Source: Balanoglossus misakiensis
Lineage: Eukaryota > Hemichordata
Direction: 5' to 3'
Assembly: GCA_040954595.2 (NCBI GenBank)
Contig: CM082589.2
Span: forward strand, 10,044,001 to 10,108,000
Length of the DNA stretch: 64,000 nt
The position numbers and the translations under genes were made by a program. Under the pieces are notes generated by a model, which made no database searches, was not told the origin of the DNA, and worked only from the letters and a program-made list of their open reading frames with translations. Below, in pieces: positions 39,631-51,600 of the stretch. Every line of letters starts with the position of its first letter. The stretch's first letter is position 1.

Positions 39631-40133
39631 TTTATTTGCAGCTGTGCAGCAAGATCTGGAGTTATTAAGACAAGAGGTCAAGAACTCCCGGCTAGCAGCC
39701 TTTCGTCCCGGTACGCTCAGGAACCTGAATATTCAGTTCCGCTCCTATATAAGTTTTGCACTTCACTACGGTTTGTAAGCGGTGCCTACAACGTCCACGG
39801 TTTTGGCGCTTTATGCCCAGTTTCTTAGCAGGTCGTTTAGTAGTCCTGCATCCGTTACCAATTATATTGCGGGTGTCAAGACACTTCATATACTGACCGG
39901 CCACAGCCTGAAACCTTTCGAATGCCTGGGTTTCAAATTGGCGCTCACAGGCATCAGAAAAAGCAGTGTCCACACACCTTCTCAGAAGTTGCCTTTGACA
40001 GTTCCCATGTTGGAGGAAATTGGCAACTATTATTGATCTTTCCAACAAGTTTCATTTAACAGTTTGGTGCGCTGTTTTAATTGGCTTCTTTGCCTTTTTG
40101 AGGAAATCGAACTTGGTTCCTCCCTATAAACCA
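39631..40133 (+). pseudogene. Tyrosine recombinase remnant (third element)
   Basis: It begins after a TTATTTTAATTTATTTGCAG acceptor-like tract, as in the intact element. Recognisable blocks are ALYAQFLSRSF, YIAGVKTLHIL and, after a frame change near 40035, an LIGFFAFLRKSNLVPP block holding the first catalytic arginine. The rest of the catalytic domain is missing. Confidence 0.78.
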
Positions 40134-40253
40134 AACAACTTGTTCATATTTACTGTATACTAAGTGTTATTTTTTCACAATTGGGAACAGGTACATCAAA
40201 TACAAATAACAATGGTAGAGTCACATTATAATATTGTGAGAAATTACTAGTGT

Positions 40254-40267
40254 AAAGAAGAGTTATA
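40254..40267. repeat. LINE target-site duplication, 5' copy
   Basis: AAAGAAGAGTTATA is repeated exactly at 41747-41760, after the poly(A) tract. The A residues at the 3' copy edge make the exact length 11-14 bp. Confidence 0.85.
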
Positions 40268-41746
40268 CATGGCACGGTAGGGGGCTCACTTTTTATGGGA
40301 AAGTAACAATTATAAAATCCTTGGTCAATTCACAGTTTACTCATCTTTTCATGTCTCTACCATCTCCTGGTAATGACTTCTTTAAAAAGTATGAAACTTC
40401 AGTTTTTAGTTTTCAATTTTTTGTGGGGTGGTAAGCGAGACAAGATTAAGAGGAATACCATCTACAATTAATATGTAAATGGGGGTCTCAATTTGACAAA
40501 TTTGCCTGCCTTTAATTTGACGCTAAAGACAGCCTGGTTTTTGAGGATCATGTGAAACAATAGTTTATTTTGTAGTAAATGGTATAAATTTGTTCTTTCC
40601 AGTTTTGGTGGGCCCCAAGTGTATTATGCCAATTTAAAAAAAGATGATTTTCATATTTTGAACCCCATTAATTCTGTTTTCTTAAGACAAATTTATTCAG
40701 CATGGCTGCAGTATAATACCACTACAGTATCTGATAAAGACGATGTATGCCAAGAACTAATTTGCAATAATTCTGAGATACGAATTAGTGATAAGCCAAT
40801 ATTGTGGAATAACTTTTCAAGGAATGGTGTTATTTTTATTAATGATCTTATCGATGCTAATTGTAAGTTTTATAATTATGAGCAGTTTACTACAATATAT
40901 GGTAATATTTGTACACAATTTCAGTTATTATGTGCAATACCACTTGATTGGAAAAATATTGTACATAATTCACACTCATCCAAACTACTGGTATGTAAGC
41001 CTAATTTTCGAAATCCCAATTGTTTGTCTGGTAAAAAACTCAATAGAGAGATGTACACTTTTGTTCTGAATTTACAAACACCACAGGAGCTTTCTCCACA
41101 CATAATACGTTATTGGTACGATGTATTTGATGAAGTATTTTCCTTAAAAACTGTGTTTTCGCTTCCTTTCAAATTAACAAATGATATTAAGCTTTGGAAT
41201 TTTCAGTACAAACTAATAATGAAGATCTTGCCTTCAAACCGCATGCTTTACAAATGGCGAATAATTGACTCCCCACTTTGTATTTTTTGTAAAGATGTTG
41301 TAGAGGATTATTACCATCTTTTTTGGGATTGAATTTATACTAGTCGGTTTTGGATTTCAGTGAAAGAGTGTTTTTTTACTGTTACACTTAATACACTAAG
41401 GTTAAGTGCAATGTACTGTATTCTGGGTAATATAGATGAGGGGGGTAGTCAACTTGCAAATTTCATTCTTTTGATTGGACGTTCTTATATTTTTAAATGT
41501 AAAGTGCCGAATGTTTTGCCAAACATGCTTCAGTTTAAATCATATGTGAAATCTATTTATAAAATAGAAGATAATGTAGCCACTACAAATGATAGACAGG
41601 GGATACATCTAGAAAAATGGGGAGCTTTTGTCAACTTGTTCGTTTATTAGTGTTCTTTTTGTGGTTTCTTTCTTTTTCTTGTCTTTGTCGACTTTTTTGT
41701 TTTTGTCCTGTATTTTTGAAATGAAAAAAAAAAAAAAAAAAAAAAA
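40268..41746 (+). mobile_element. 5'-truncated L1-like LINE insertion with poly(A)
   Basis: About 1.48 kb lies between exact direct repeats (40254-40267 and 41747-41760) and ends in a 26-A tract (41724-41749). These are the marks of target-primed reverse transcription. The coding remnant is the C-terminal part of an L1-type ORF2. Its reading frame is broken near 40415, where an FLWGGKRDKIKRNTI block follows in another frame. Confidence 0.88.
40619..41332 (+). pseudogene. LINE ORF2 C-terminal fragment
   Basis: A frame of 237 codons, AT-rich in codon use. Its end, with LWNFQYKLIMKILPSN followed by a CIFCKDVVEDYYHLFWD block, matches the Cys/His C-terminal region of L1-like ORF2 proteins (C-x2-C and a downstream H). 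An NGGLNLTNLPAF block upstream (about 40480-40515) belongs to the same protein but lies outside this open frame. The final cysteine is lost to a stop codon. No polymerase or endonuclease motif remains. Confidence 0.8.
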
Positions 41747-41760
41747 AAAGAAGAGTTATA
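41747..41760. repeat. LINE target-site duplication, 3' copy
   Basis: Exact match to 40254-40267, adjoining the poly(A) tract. Confidence 0.85.
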
Positions 41761-42397
41761 TGTATTCAGTTTCATGTCAGTTTCTGACTTATACCAACAA
41801 CAGTGTTTTCTCACATAAAATTAGGAATGATATGGATGTACTGTAATACTGTCATTGCAACTCGGTGAACACGTATTTTCATGCAGTTTTTCCAATCAAA
41901 ACTGGAAATATAATGTAATGTACAAAACATGCTCTACTAAATAAACCTTATAACTTAAAACTTAAAAATTATATCTTGTTTTGAATGAGCATTGTGCTAT
42001 GTGATTTGTAGTCAGCTTTTGAATAAATTACATGTGATTTTTACATATACAGGAGAAATGAACAATGTCATTGTAATTATTTAAGGTATTAACTTCACAT
42101 CTGATAGACAGGTTGGCAACCTCAGACTAAGTTCTTGGATGACTAAAAACTACAAGCAAATATTCAAACTCAGTGAATGTTCTCCAGACATGACATCTCA
42201 ATGAAGCTAAGCTTAAACTACCATACTACACATGACTGAGTGTACTCCTTGCTTGACATGCAAAGTAGCTAAGTTGTTAAACATCAATTCTACAAAAACC
42301 TGACATTTTAACAAACAACAACAACACATACATTTACAACATTGACAATCACTGCATTTCAGTCTGCACTTCTCCTTGTAGTGGGGCAGTTAACCCA
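41761..42397. other. Non-coding region
   Basis: AT-rich flank of the LINE insertion. No gene or repeat is supported. Confidence 0.5.
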
Positions 42398-42630
42398 AAA
42401 ATCGTGCAATTTGGGTTAAAAGCATGAAACTTGGTACACTTATGGCGGCCATTTTCTGATATGGATCTAAAATGACACAGCCCTCTAGTGACCAGAAACA
42501 GATATCAAACTTTAAAATCGTGCACTTTGGGTTAAAAGCATGAAATTTGGTACAATTATTCATTGACCCATGGCGGACATTTTCCAATATGGATCCCAAA
42601 ATAGCGGCCAGAAACTGACATTCACACTTC
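42398..42630. repeat. Imperfect 116-bp tandem duplication
   Basis: Two units start at 42398 and 42514 with AAAATCGTGCA, then TTTGGGTTAAAAGCATGAAA, a TTGGTACA block and a GGCGGCCATTTTC-like block. The second unit has a short insertion. Confidence 0.75.
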
Positions 42631-42720
42631 TCTCCCATTATTGGCACTTTTTGGTCAATTGTAACACTCAGAAACAGGAATATGGGTTGTAAAACATACT
42701 TGCTTCCATACATTCCTCTG

Positions 42721-43151
42721 TATATTATCCTAATTGTGATGTACATGTATCAGATCAATCTTGATGACATTCTCCTTTACAGTAACAAAGAGCACTGCTG
42801 TCAGACTAGACCTAAAGCACCTACAGGAACATGTGCATTACTTTTTACAACTGATTTCCTGAGGTTGACTCTTTTCTTGGGCTTGACTAAGAGTTTTCCA
42901 ACTTGATTTCCAATGGGATTCTGTTGGTTTGATATAGCTTTGCTAGGTTTCTCATAGCACATGTTCTTTTAGAGCTGCCTGTGTAGAAGGAATATTCTCA
43001 AGAACCCTTGACTTTCTGGAGAAGAGATATTGTCTTACCCTTTGCATGACTTTGAGTATTCAACTGGTTCTGTTATACCGAAGAACAAATTGTTCAATTA
43101 GTAACATACAAGATTGATCTGATACATGTACATCAGGATTAGGAGAATATT
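42721..43151. repeat. 431-bp segment with 43-bp terminal inverted repeats
   Basis: 42721-42763 is the reverse complement of 43109-43151 at 39 of 43 positions, perfect over the inner 27. The interior shows no gene. It resembles a small non-autonomous DNA transposon (MITE) or fold-back pair. Confidence 0.7.
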
Positions 43152-43559
43152 CAAAGCGATCTGGAGCAGATAAGATAGGATGATTTTCTCCCGGCCTCCA
43201 GCATCTGCCAACTCCTGTCTGTCACCTAATAATCTGACAAGTCATAATAAGGAGATTTTTCTTATTTGTGGTTTAAATAATACTGTACTTTTGGTAGGAG
43301 TTTTTGATACAGTGTGATGGAAAAGAGGAATCAGTGTTAATTTCTTTAGATGATTGTTGATTTTGTGACATTCAGGTTTTTTTCACTATTAAACATGTCA
43401 CTTGATATGCTTATTTTTTTCATGAAAAATTTAAAACAAAACTTTAAAATTACATTAGAATTTAATGAATTTTGAATTATGGTTATCTCTTACATTATTA
43501 CTACTTTTATAAATATTTACATCATAATGTGTCAATTCTTTTTATCTGAATTAATTAGA
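43152..43559. other. AT-rich flank of the satellite
   Basis: No gene is supported. The sequence becomes strongly AT-rich and passes without a clear motif into the first, slightly diverged satellite monomer. Confidence 0.5.
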
Positions 43560-44220
43560 CTGGAAGCAACCACGGAAATTTTAGAACTATCCGTCGATCT
43601 ACAGAGTATAGTGGAAAACGTTCATATGCGCATAGGCCTATCAATGTGTTCTGCGCATCACAAAAGATTTTTGTAAACAAACGAGGATGTGTTTGGAAGC
43701 AACCATGGAAATTTTAGAACTATCCGTCGATCTACGGAGTCTAGTGGAAAACTTTCCAATGCGCATAGGCCTATCTATGTGTTCTGCGCATCACAACAGA
43801 ATTTTGTAAACAAACGAGGATGTGTTTGGAAGCAACCATGGAAATTTTAGAACTATCCGTCGATATACAGAGTCTAGTGGAAAACGTTCATATGCGCATA
43901 GGCCTATCTATGTGTTCTGCGCATCACAACAGATTTTTGTAAACAAACGAGGATGTGTTTGGAAGCAACCATGGAAATTTTAGAACTATCCGTCGATCTA
44001 CGGAGTCTAGTGGAAAACTTTCCAATGCGCATAGGCCTATCTATGTGTTCTGCGCATCACAACAGAATTTTGTAAACAAACGAGGATGTGTTTGGAAGCA
44101 ACCATGGAAATTTTAGAACTATCCGTCGATATACAGAGTCTAGTGGAAAACGTTCTTATGCGCATAGGCCTCTCTATGTGTTCTGCGCATCACAACAGAA
44201 TTTTGTAAACACACGATGCT

Positions 44221-46594
44221 TTGTTTGGAAGCAACCATGGAAATTTTAGAACTATCCGTCGATCTACGGAGTCTAGTGGAAAAATTTCTTATGCGCATAG
44301 GCATATGTATGTGTTCTACGCATCACAACATAATTCTGTAAATAAACGAGGCTGTTTGGAAACAACCATGGACATTTTACAACTGTCCGTCGATCTACAG
44401 AGTCTGGTGGAAAAGTTTCTTATGCGCATAGGCCTATTACGTGTTCTGCGCCTCACAACAGAATTCGGTAAATAAACGAGGCTGTTTGGAAGCAACCATG
44501 GAAATTTTAGAACTATCCGTCGATCTACGGAGTCTAGTGGAAAACTTTCCAATGCGCATAGGCCTATCTATGTGTTCTGCGCATCACAACAGAATTTTGT
44601 AAACAAACGAGGATGTGTTTGGAAGCAACCATGGAAATTTTAGAACTATCCGTCGATCTACGGAGTCTAGTGGAAACATTTCCAATGCGCATAGGCCTAT
44701 CTATGTGTTCTGCGCATCACAACAGAATTTTGTAAACAAACGAGGATGTGTTTGGAAGCAACCATGGAAATTTTAGAACTATCCGTCGATATACAGAGTC
44801 TAGTGGAAAACGTTCTTATGCGCATAGGCCTCTCTATGTGTTCTGCGCATCACAACAGAATTTTGTAAACAAACGATGCTTTGTTTGGAAGCAACCATGG
44901 AAATTTTAGAACTATCCGTCGATCTACGGAGTCTAGTGGAAAAATTTCTTATGCGCATAGGCATATGTATGTGTTCTACGCATCACAACATAATTCGGTA
45001 AATAAACGAGGCTGTTTGGAAACAACCATGGAAATTTTACAACTGTCCGTCGATCTACAGAGTCTGGTGGAAAAGTTTCTTATGCGCATAGGCCTATTAC
45101 GTGTTCTGCGCCTCACAACAGAATTCGGTAAATAAACGAGGCTGTTTGGAAGCAACCATGGAAATTTTAGAACTATCCGTCGATCTACAGAGTCTAGTGG
45201 AAAACGTTCTTATGCGCATAGGCCTATCTATGTATTATGCGCATCACAACAGAATTTTGTAAACAAACGAGGATGTGTTTGGAAGCAACCATGGAAATTT
45301 TAGAACTATCCGTCGATATACAGAGTCTAGTGGAAAACGTTCTTATGCGCATAGGCCTCTCTATGTGTTCTGCGCATCACAACAGAATTTTGTAAACAAA
45401 CGATGCTTTGTTTGGAAGCAACCATGGAAATTTTAGAACTATCCGTCGATCTACGGAGTCTAGTGGAAAAATTTCTTATGCGCATAGGCATATGTATGTG
45501 TTCTACGCATCACAACATAATTCTGTAAATAAACGAGGCTGTTTGGAAACAACCATGGACATTTTACAACTGTCCGTCGATCTACAGAGTCTGGTGGAAA
45601 AGTTTCTTATGCGCATAGGCCTATTACGTGTTCTGCGCCTCACAACAGAATTCGGTAAATAAACGAGGCTGTTTGGAAGCAACCATGGAAATTTTAGAAC
45701 TATCCGTCGATCTACGGAGTCTAGTGGAAAACTTTCCAATGCGCATAGGCCTATCTATGTGTTCTGCGCATCACAACAGAATTTTGTAAACAAACGAGGA
45801 TGTGTTTGGAAGCAACCATGGAAATTTTAGAACTATCCGTCGATCTACGGAGTCTAGTGGAAACATTTCCAATGCGCATAGGCCTATCTATGTGTTCTGC
45901 GCATCACAACAGAATTTTGTAAACAAACGAGGATGTGTTTGGAAGCAACCATGGAAATTTTAGAACTATCCGTCGATATACAGAGTCTAGTGGAAAACGT
46001 TCTTATGCGCATAGGCCTCTCTATGTGTTCTGCGCATCACAACAGAATTTTGTAAACAAACGATGCTTTGTTTGGAAGCAACCATGGAAATTTTAGAACT
46101 ATCCGTCGATCTACGGAGTCTAGTGGAAAAATTTCTTATGCGCATAGGCATATGTATGTGTTCTACGCATCACAACATAATTCGGTAAATAAACGAGGCT
46201 GTTTGGAAACAACCATGGAAATTTTACAACTGTCCGTCGATCTACTGAGTCTGGTGGAAAAGTTTCTTATGCGCATAGGCCTATTACGTGTTCTGCGCCT
46301 CACAACAGAATTCGGTAAATAAACGAGGCTGTTTGGAAGCAACCATGGAAATTTTAGAACTATCCGTCGATCTACAGAGTCTAGTGGAAAACGTTCTTAT
46401 GCGCATAGGCCTATCTATGTATTATGCGCATCACAACAGAATTTTGTAAACAAACGAGGATGTGTTTGGAAGCAACCATGGAAATTTTAGAACTATCCGT
46501 CGATATACAGAGTCTAGTGGAAAACGTTCTTATGCGCATAGGCCTCTCTATGTGTTCTGCGCATCACAACAGAATTTTGTAAACAAACGATGCT
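44221..46594. repeat. 1187-bp higher-order repeat (9 monomers), two copies
   Basis: Diagnostic variants at 44221-44475 (ATGGACATTTTACAAC, CACAACATAATTCTG) recur at 45408-45662. The variant at 44881 recurs at 46068. The offset is 1187 bp in both cases. A third start follows at 46595 but diverges. Confidence 0.9.
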
Positions 46595-48672
46595 TTGTTT
46601 GGAAGCAACCATGGAAATTTTAGAACTATCCGTCGATCTACGGAGTCTAGTGGAAAAATTTCTTATGCGCATAGGCATATGTATGTGTTCTACGCATCAC
46701 AACAGAATTCGGTAAATAAACGAGGCTGTTTGGAAACAACCATGGAAATTTTACAACTATCCGTCGATCTACAGAGTCTGGTGGAAAAGTTTCTGATGCG
46801 CATAGGCCTATTACGTGTTCTGCGCCTCACAACAGAATTCGGTAAATAAACGAGGCTGTTTGGAAGCAACCATGGAAATTTTAGAACTATCCGTCGATCT
46901 ACAGAGTCTAGTGGAAAACGTTCTTATGCGCATAGGCCTATCTAAATAAACGAGGCTGTATTTGGAAGCAACAAAGTAAATTTTACAACTATACGTCGAT
47001 CTACGGAGTCTAGTGGAAAAATTTCTTATGCGCATAGGCATATGTATGTGTTCTGCGTCTCACAACAGAATTCGGTAAATAAACGAGGCTGTTTGGAAGC
47101 AACCATGGAAATTTTAGAACTATCCGTCGATCTACGGAGTATAGTGGAAAACGTTCATATGCACATAGGCCTATCTATGTGTTCTGCGCATCACAACAGA
47201 TTTTTGTAAACAAACGAGGATGTGTTTGGAAGCAACCATGGAAATTTTAGAACTATCCGTCCATCTACGGAGTCTAGTGGAAAACTTTCCGATGCGCATA
47301 GGCCTATCTATGTGTTCTGCGCATCACAACAGAATTTTGTAAACAAACGAGGATGTGTTTGGAAGCAACCATGGAAATTTTAGAACTATCCGTCGATCTA
47401 CAGAGTCTAGTGGAAAACGTTCTTATGCGCATAGGCCTCTCTATTTGTTCTGCGCATCACAACAGAATTTTGTATACAAACGATGCTTTGTTTGGAAGCA
47501 ACCATGGAAATTTTAGAACTATCCGTCGATCTACGGAGTCTAGTGGAAAAATTTCTTATGCGCATAGGCATATGTATGTGTTCTACGCATCACAACAGAA
47601 TTCGGTATATAAACGAGGCTGTTTGGAAACAACCATGGAAATTTTACAACTGTCTGTCGATCTACAGAGTCTGGTGGAAAAGTTTCTTATGCGCATAGGC
47701 CTATTACGTGTTCTGCGCCTCACAAGAGAATTCGGTAAATAAACGAGGCTGTTTGGAAGCAACCATGGAAATTTTAGAACTATCCGTCGATCTACAGAGT
47801 CTAGTGGAAAACGTTCTTATGCGCATAGGACTATCTATGTATTATGCGCATCACAACAGAATTTTGTAAACAAACGAGGATGTGTTTGGAAGCAACCATG
47901 GAAATTTTAGAACTATCCGTCGATATACAGAGTCTAGTGGAAAACGTTCATATGCGCATAGGCCTCTCTATATGTTCTGCGCATCACAACAGAATTTTGT
48001 AAACAAACGATGCTTTGTTTGGAAGCAACCATGGAAATTTTAGAACTATCCGTCGATCTACGGAGTCTAGTGGAAAAATTTCTTATGCGCATAGGCATAT
48101 GTATGTGTTCTACGCATCACAACAGAATTCGGTAAATAAACGAGGCTGTTTGGAAACAACCATGGAAATTTTACAACTATCCGTCGATCTACAGAGTCTG
48201 GTGGAAAAGTCTCTTATGCGCATAGGCCTATTACGTGTTCTGCGCCTCACAACAGAATTCGGTAAATAAACGAGGCTGTTTGGAAGCAACCATGGAAATT
48301 TTAGAACTATCCGTCGATCTACAGAGTATAGTGAAAAACGTTCTTATGCGCATAGGCCTATCTATGTATTATGCGCATCACAACAGAAATCGCTAAATAA
48401 ACGAGGCTGTATTTGGAAGCAACCATGTAAATTTTACAACTATCCGTCGATCTACGGAGTCTAGTGGAAAAATTTCTTATGCGCATAGGCATATGTATGT
48501 GTTCTGCGTCTCACAACAGAATTCTGTAAATAAACGAGGCTGTTTGGAAGCAACCATGGAAATTTTAGAACTATCCGTCGATCTACAGAGTATAGTGGAA
48601 AACGTTCATATGCGCATAGGCCTATCTATGTGTTCTGCGCATCACAACAGAATTTTGTAAACAAACGATGCT

Positions 48673-51600
48673 TTGTTTGGAAGCAACCATGGAAATTTTA
48701 GAACTATCCGTCGATCTACGGAGTCTAGTGGTAAAATTTCTTATGCGCATAGGCATATGTATGTATTCTACGCATCACAACAGAATTCGGTAAATAAACG
48801 AGGCTGTTTGGAAGCAACCATGGAAATTTTAGAACTATCCGTCGATCTACAGAGTCTACTGGAAAACGTTCTTATGCGCATAGACCTATCTATGTATTAT
48901 GCGCATCACAACATAATTTTGTAAACAAACGAGGATGTGCTTGGAAGCAACCATGGAAATTTTAGAACTATCCGTCGATATACAGAGTCCAGTGGAAAAC
49001 GTTCTTATGCGCATAGGCCTCTCTATTTGTTCTGCGCATCACAACAGAATTTTGTATACAAACGATGCTTTGTTTGGAAGTAACCATGGAAATTTTAGAA
49101 CTATCCGTCGATCTACGGAGTCTAGTGGAAAAATTTCTTATGCGCATAGGCATATGTATGTGTTCTACGCATCACAACAGAATTCGGTAAATAAACGAGG
49201 CTGTTTGGAAACAACCATGGAAATTTTACAACTGTCTGTCGATCTACCGAGTCTGGTGGAAAAGTTTCTTATGCGCATAGGCCTATTACGTGTTCTGCGC
49301 CTCACAAGAGAATTCGGTAAATAAACGAGGCTGTTTGGAAGCAACCATGGAAATTTTAGAACTATCCGTCGATCTACAGAGTCTAGTGGAAAACGTTCTT
49401 ATGCGCATAGGCCTATCTATGTATTATGCGCATCACAACAGAATTTTGTAAACAAACGAGGATGTGTTTGGAAGCAACCATGGAAATTTTAGAACTATCC
49501 GTCGATATACAGAGTCTAGTGGAAAACGTTCATATGCGCATAGGCCTCTCTATGTGTTCTGCGCATCACAACAGAATTTTGTAAACAAACGATGCTTTGT
49601 TTGGAAGCAACCATGGAAATTTTAGAACTATCCGTCGATCTACGGAGTCTAGTGGAAAAATTTCTTATGCGCATAGGCATATGTATGTGTTCTACGCATC
49701 ACAACAGAATTCGGTAAATAAACGAGGCTGTTTGGAAACAACCATGGAAATTTTACAACTATCCGTCGATCTACAGAGTCTGGTGGAAAAGTCTCTTATG
49801 CGCATAGGCCTATTACGTGTTCTGCGCCTCACAACAGAATTCGGTAAATAAAAGAGGCTGTTTGGAAGCAACCATGGAAATTTTAGAACTATCCGTCGAT
49901 CTACAAAGTCTAGTGAAAAACGTTCTTATGCGCATAGGCCTATCTATGTATTATGCGCATCACAACAGAAATCGCTAAATAAACGAGGCTGTATTTGGAA
50001 GCAACCATGTAAATTTTACAACTATCCGTCGATCTACGGAGTCTAGTGGAAAAATTTCTTATGCGCATAGGCATATGTATGTGTTCTGCGTCTCACAACA
50101 GAATTCTGTAAATAAACGAGGCTGTTTGGAAGCAACCATGGAAATTTTAGAACTATCCGTCGATCTACAGAGTATAGTGGAAAACGTTCATATGCGCATA
50201 GGCCTATCTATGTGTTCTGCGCATCACAACAGAATTTTGTAAACAAACGATGCTTTGTTTGGAAGCAACCATGGAAATTTTAGAACTATCCGTCGATCTA
50301 CGGAGTCTAGTGGTAAAATTTCTTATGCGCATAGGCATATGTATGTATTCTACGCATCACAACAGAATTCGGTAAATAAACGAGGCTGTTTGGAAGCAAC
50401 CATGGAAATTTTAGAACTATCCGTCGATCTACAGAGTCTACTGGAAAACGTTCTTATGCGCATAGGCCTATCTATGTATTATGCGCATCACAACATAATT
50501 TTGTAAACAAACGAGGATGTGTTTGGAAGCAACCATGGAAATTTTAGAACTATCCGTCGATATACAGAGTCTAGTGGAAAACTTTCTTATGCGCATAGGC
50601 CTCTCTATGTGTTCTGCGCATCACAACAGAATTTTGTAAACAAACGATGCTTTGTTTGGAAGCAACCATGGAAATTTTAGAACTATCCGTCGATCTACGG
50701 AGTCTAGTGGAAAAATTTCTTATGCGCAAAGGCATATGTATGTGTTCTACGCATCACAACAGAAATCGGTAAATAAACGAGGCTGTTTGGAAACAACCAT
50801 GGAAATTTTACAACTATCCGTCGATCTACAGAGTCTGGTGGAAAAGTTTCTTTTGCGCATAGGCCTATTACGTGTTCTGCGCCTCACAACAGAATTCGGT
50901 AAATAAACGAGGCTGTTTGGAAGCAACCATGGAAATTTTAGAACTATCCGTCGATCTACAGAGTATAGTGAAAAACGTTCTTATGCGCATAGGCCTATCT
51001 ATGTATTATGCGCATCACAACAGAAATCGCTAAATAAACGAGGCTGTATTTGGAAGCAACCATGTAAATTTTACAACTATCCGTCGATCTACGGAGTCTA
51101 GTGGAAAAATTTCTTATGCGCATAGGCATATGTATGTGTTCTGCGTCTCACAACAGAATTCTGTAAATAAACGAGGCTGTTTGGAAGCAACCATGGAAAT
51201 TTTAGAACTATCCGTCGATCTACAGAGTATAGTGGAAAACGTTCATATGCGCATAGGCCTATCTATGTGTTCTGCGCATCACAACAGAATTTTGTAAACA
51301 AACGATGCTTTGTTTGGAAGCAACCATGGAAATTTTAGAACTATCCGTCGATCTACGGAGTCTAGTGGTAAAATTTCTTATGCGCATAGGCATATGTATG
51401 TATTCTACGCATCACAACAGAATTCGGTAAATAAACGAGGCTGTTTGGAAGCAACCATGGAAATTTTAGAACTATCCGTCGATCTACAGAGTCTACTGGA
51501 AAACGTTCTTATGCGCATAGGCCTATCTATGTATTATGCGCATCACAACATAATTTTGTAAACAAACGAGGATGTGCTTGGAAGCAACCATGGAAATTTT

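Larger units (their letters stand above)
37091..40133 (+). mobile_element. Decayed tyrosine-recombinase retrotransposon, third element
   Basis: A second, diverged lineage of the same class as 3913-9251, with gag, RT-RNase H and recombinase in order. Each gene carries stops or frameshifts. It ends inside the recombinase, just after the first catalytic arginine region, so the HxxR and tyrosine motifs and the 3' repeats are lost. A LINE insertion begins about 135 bp downstream. Confidence 0.85.
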
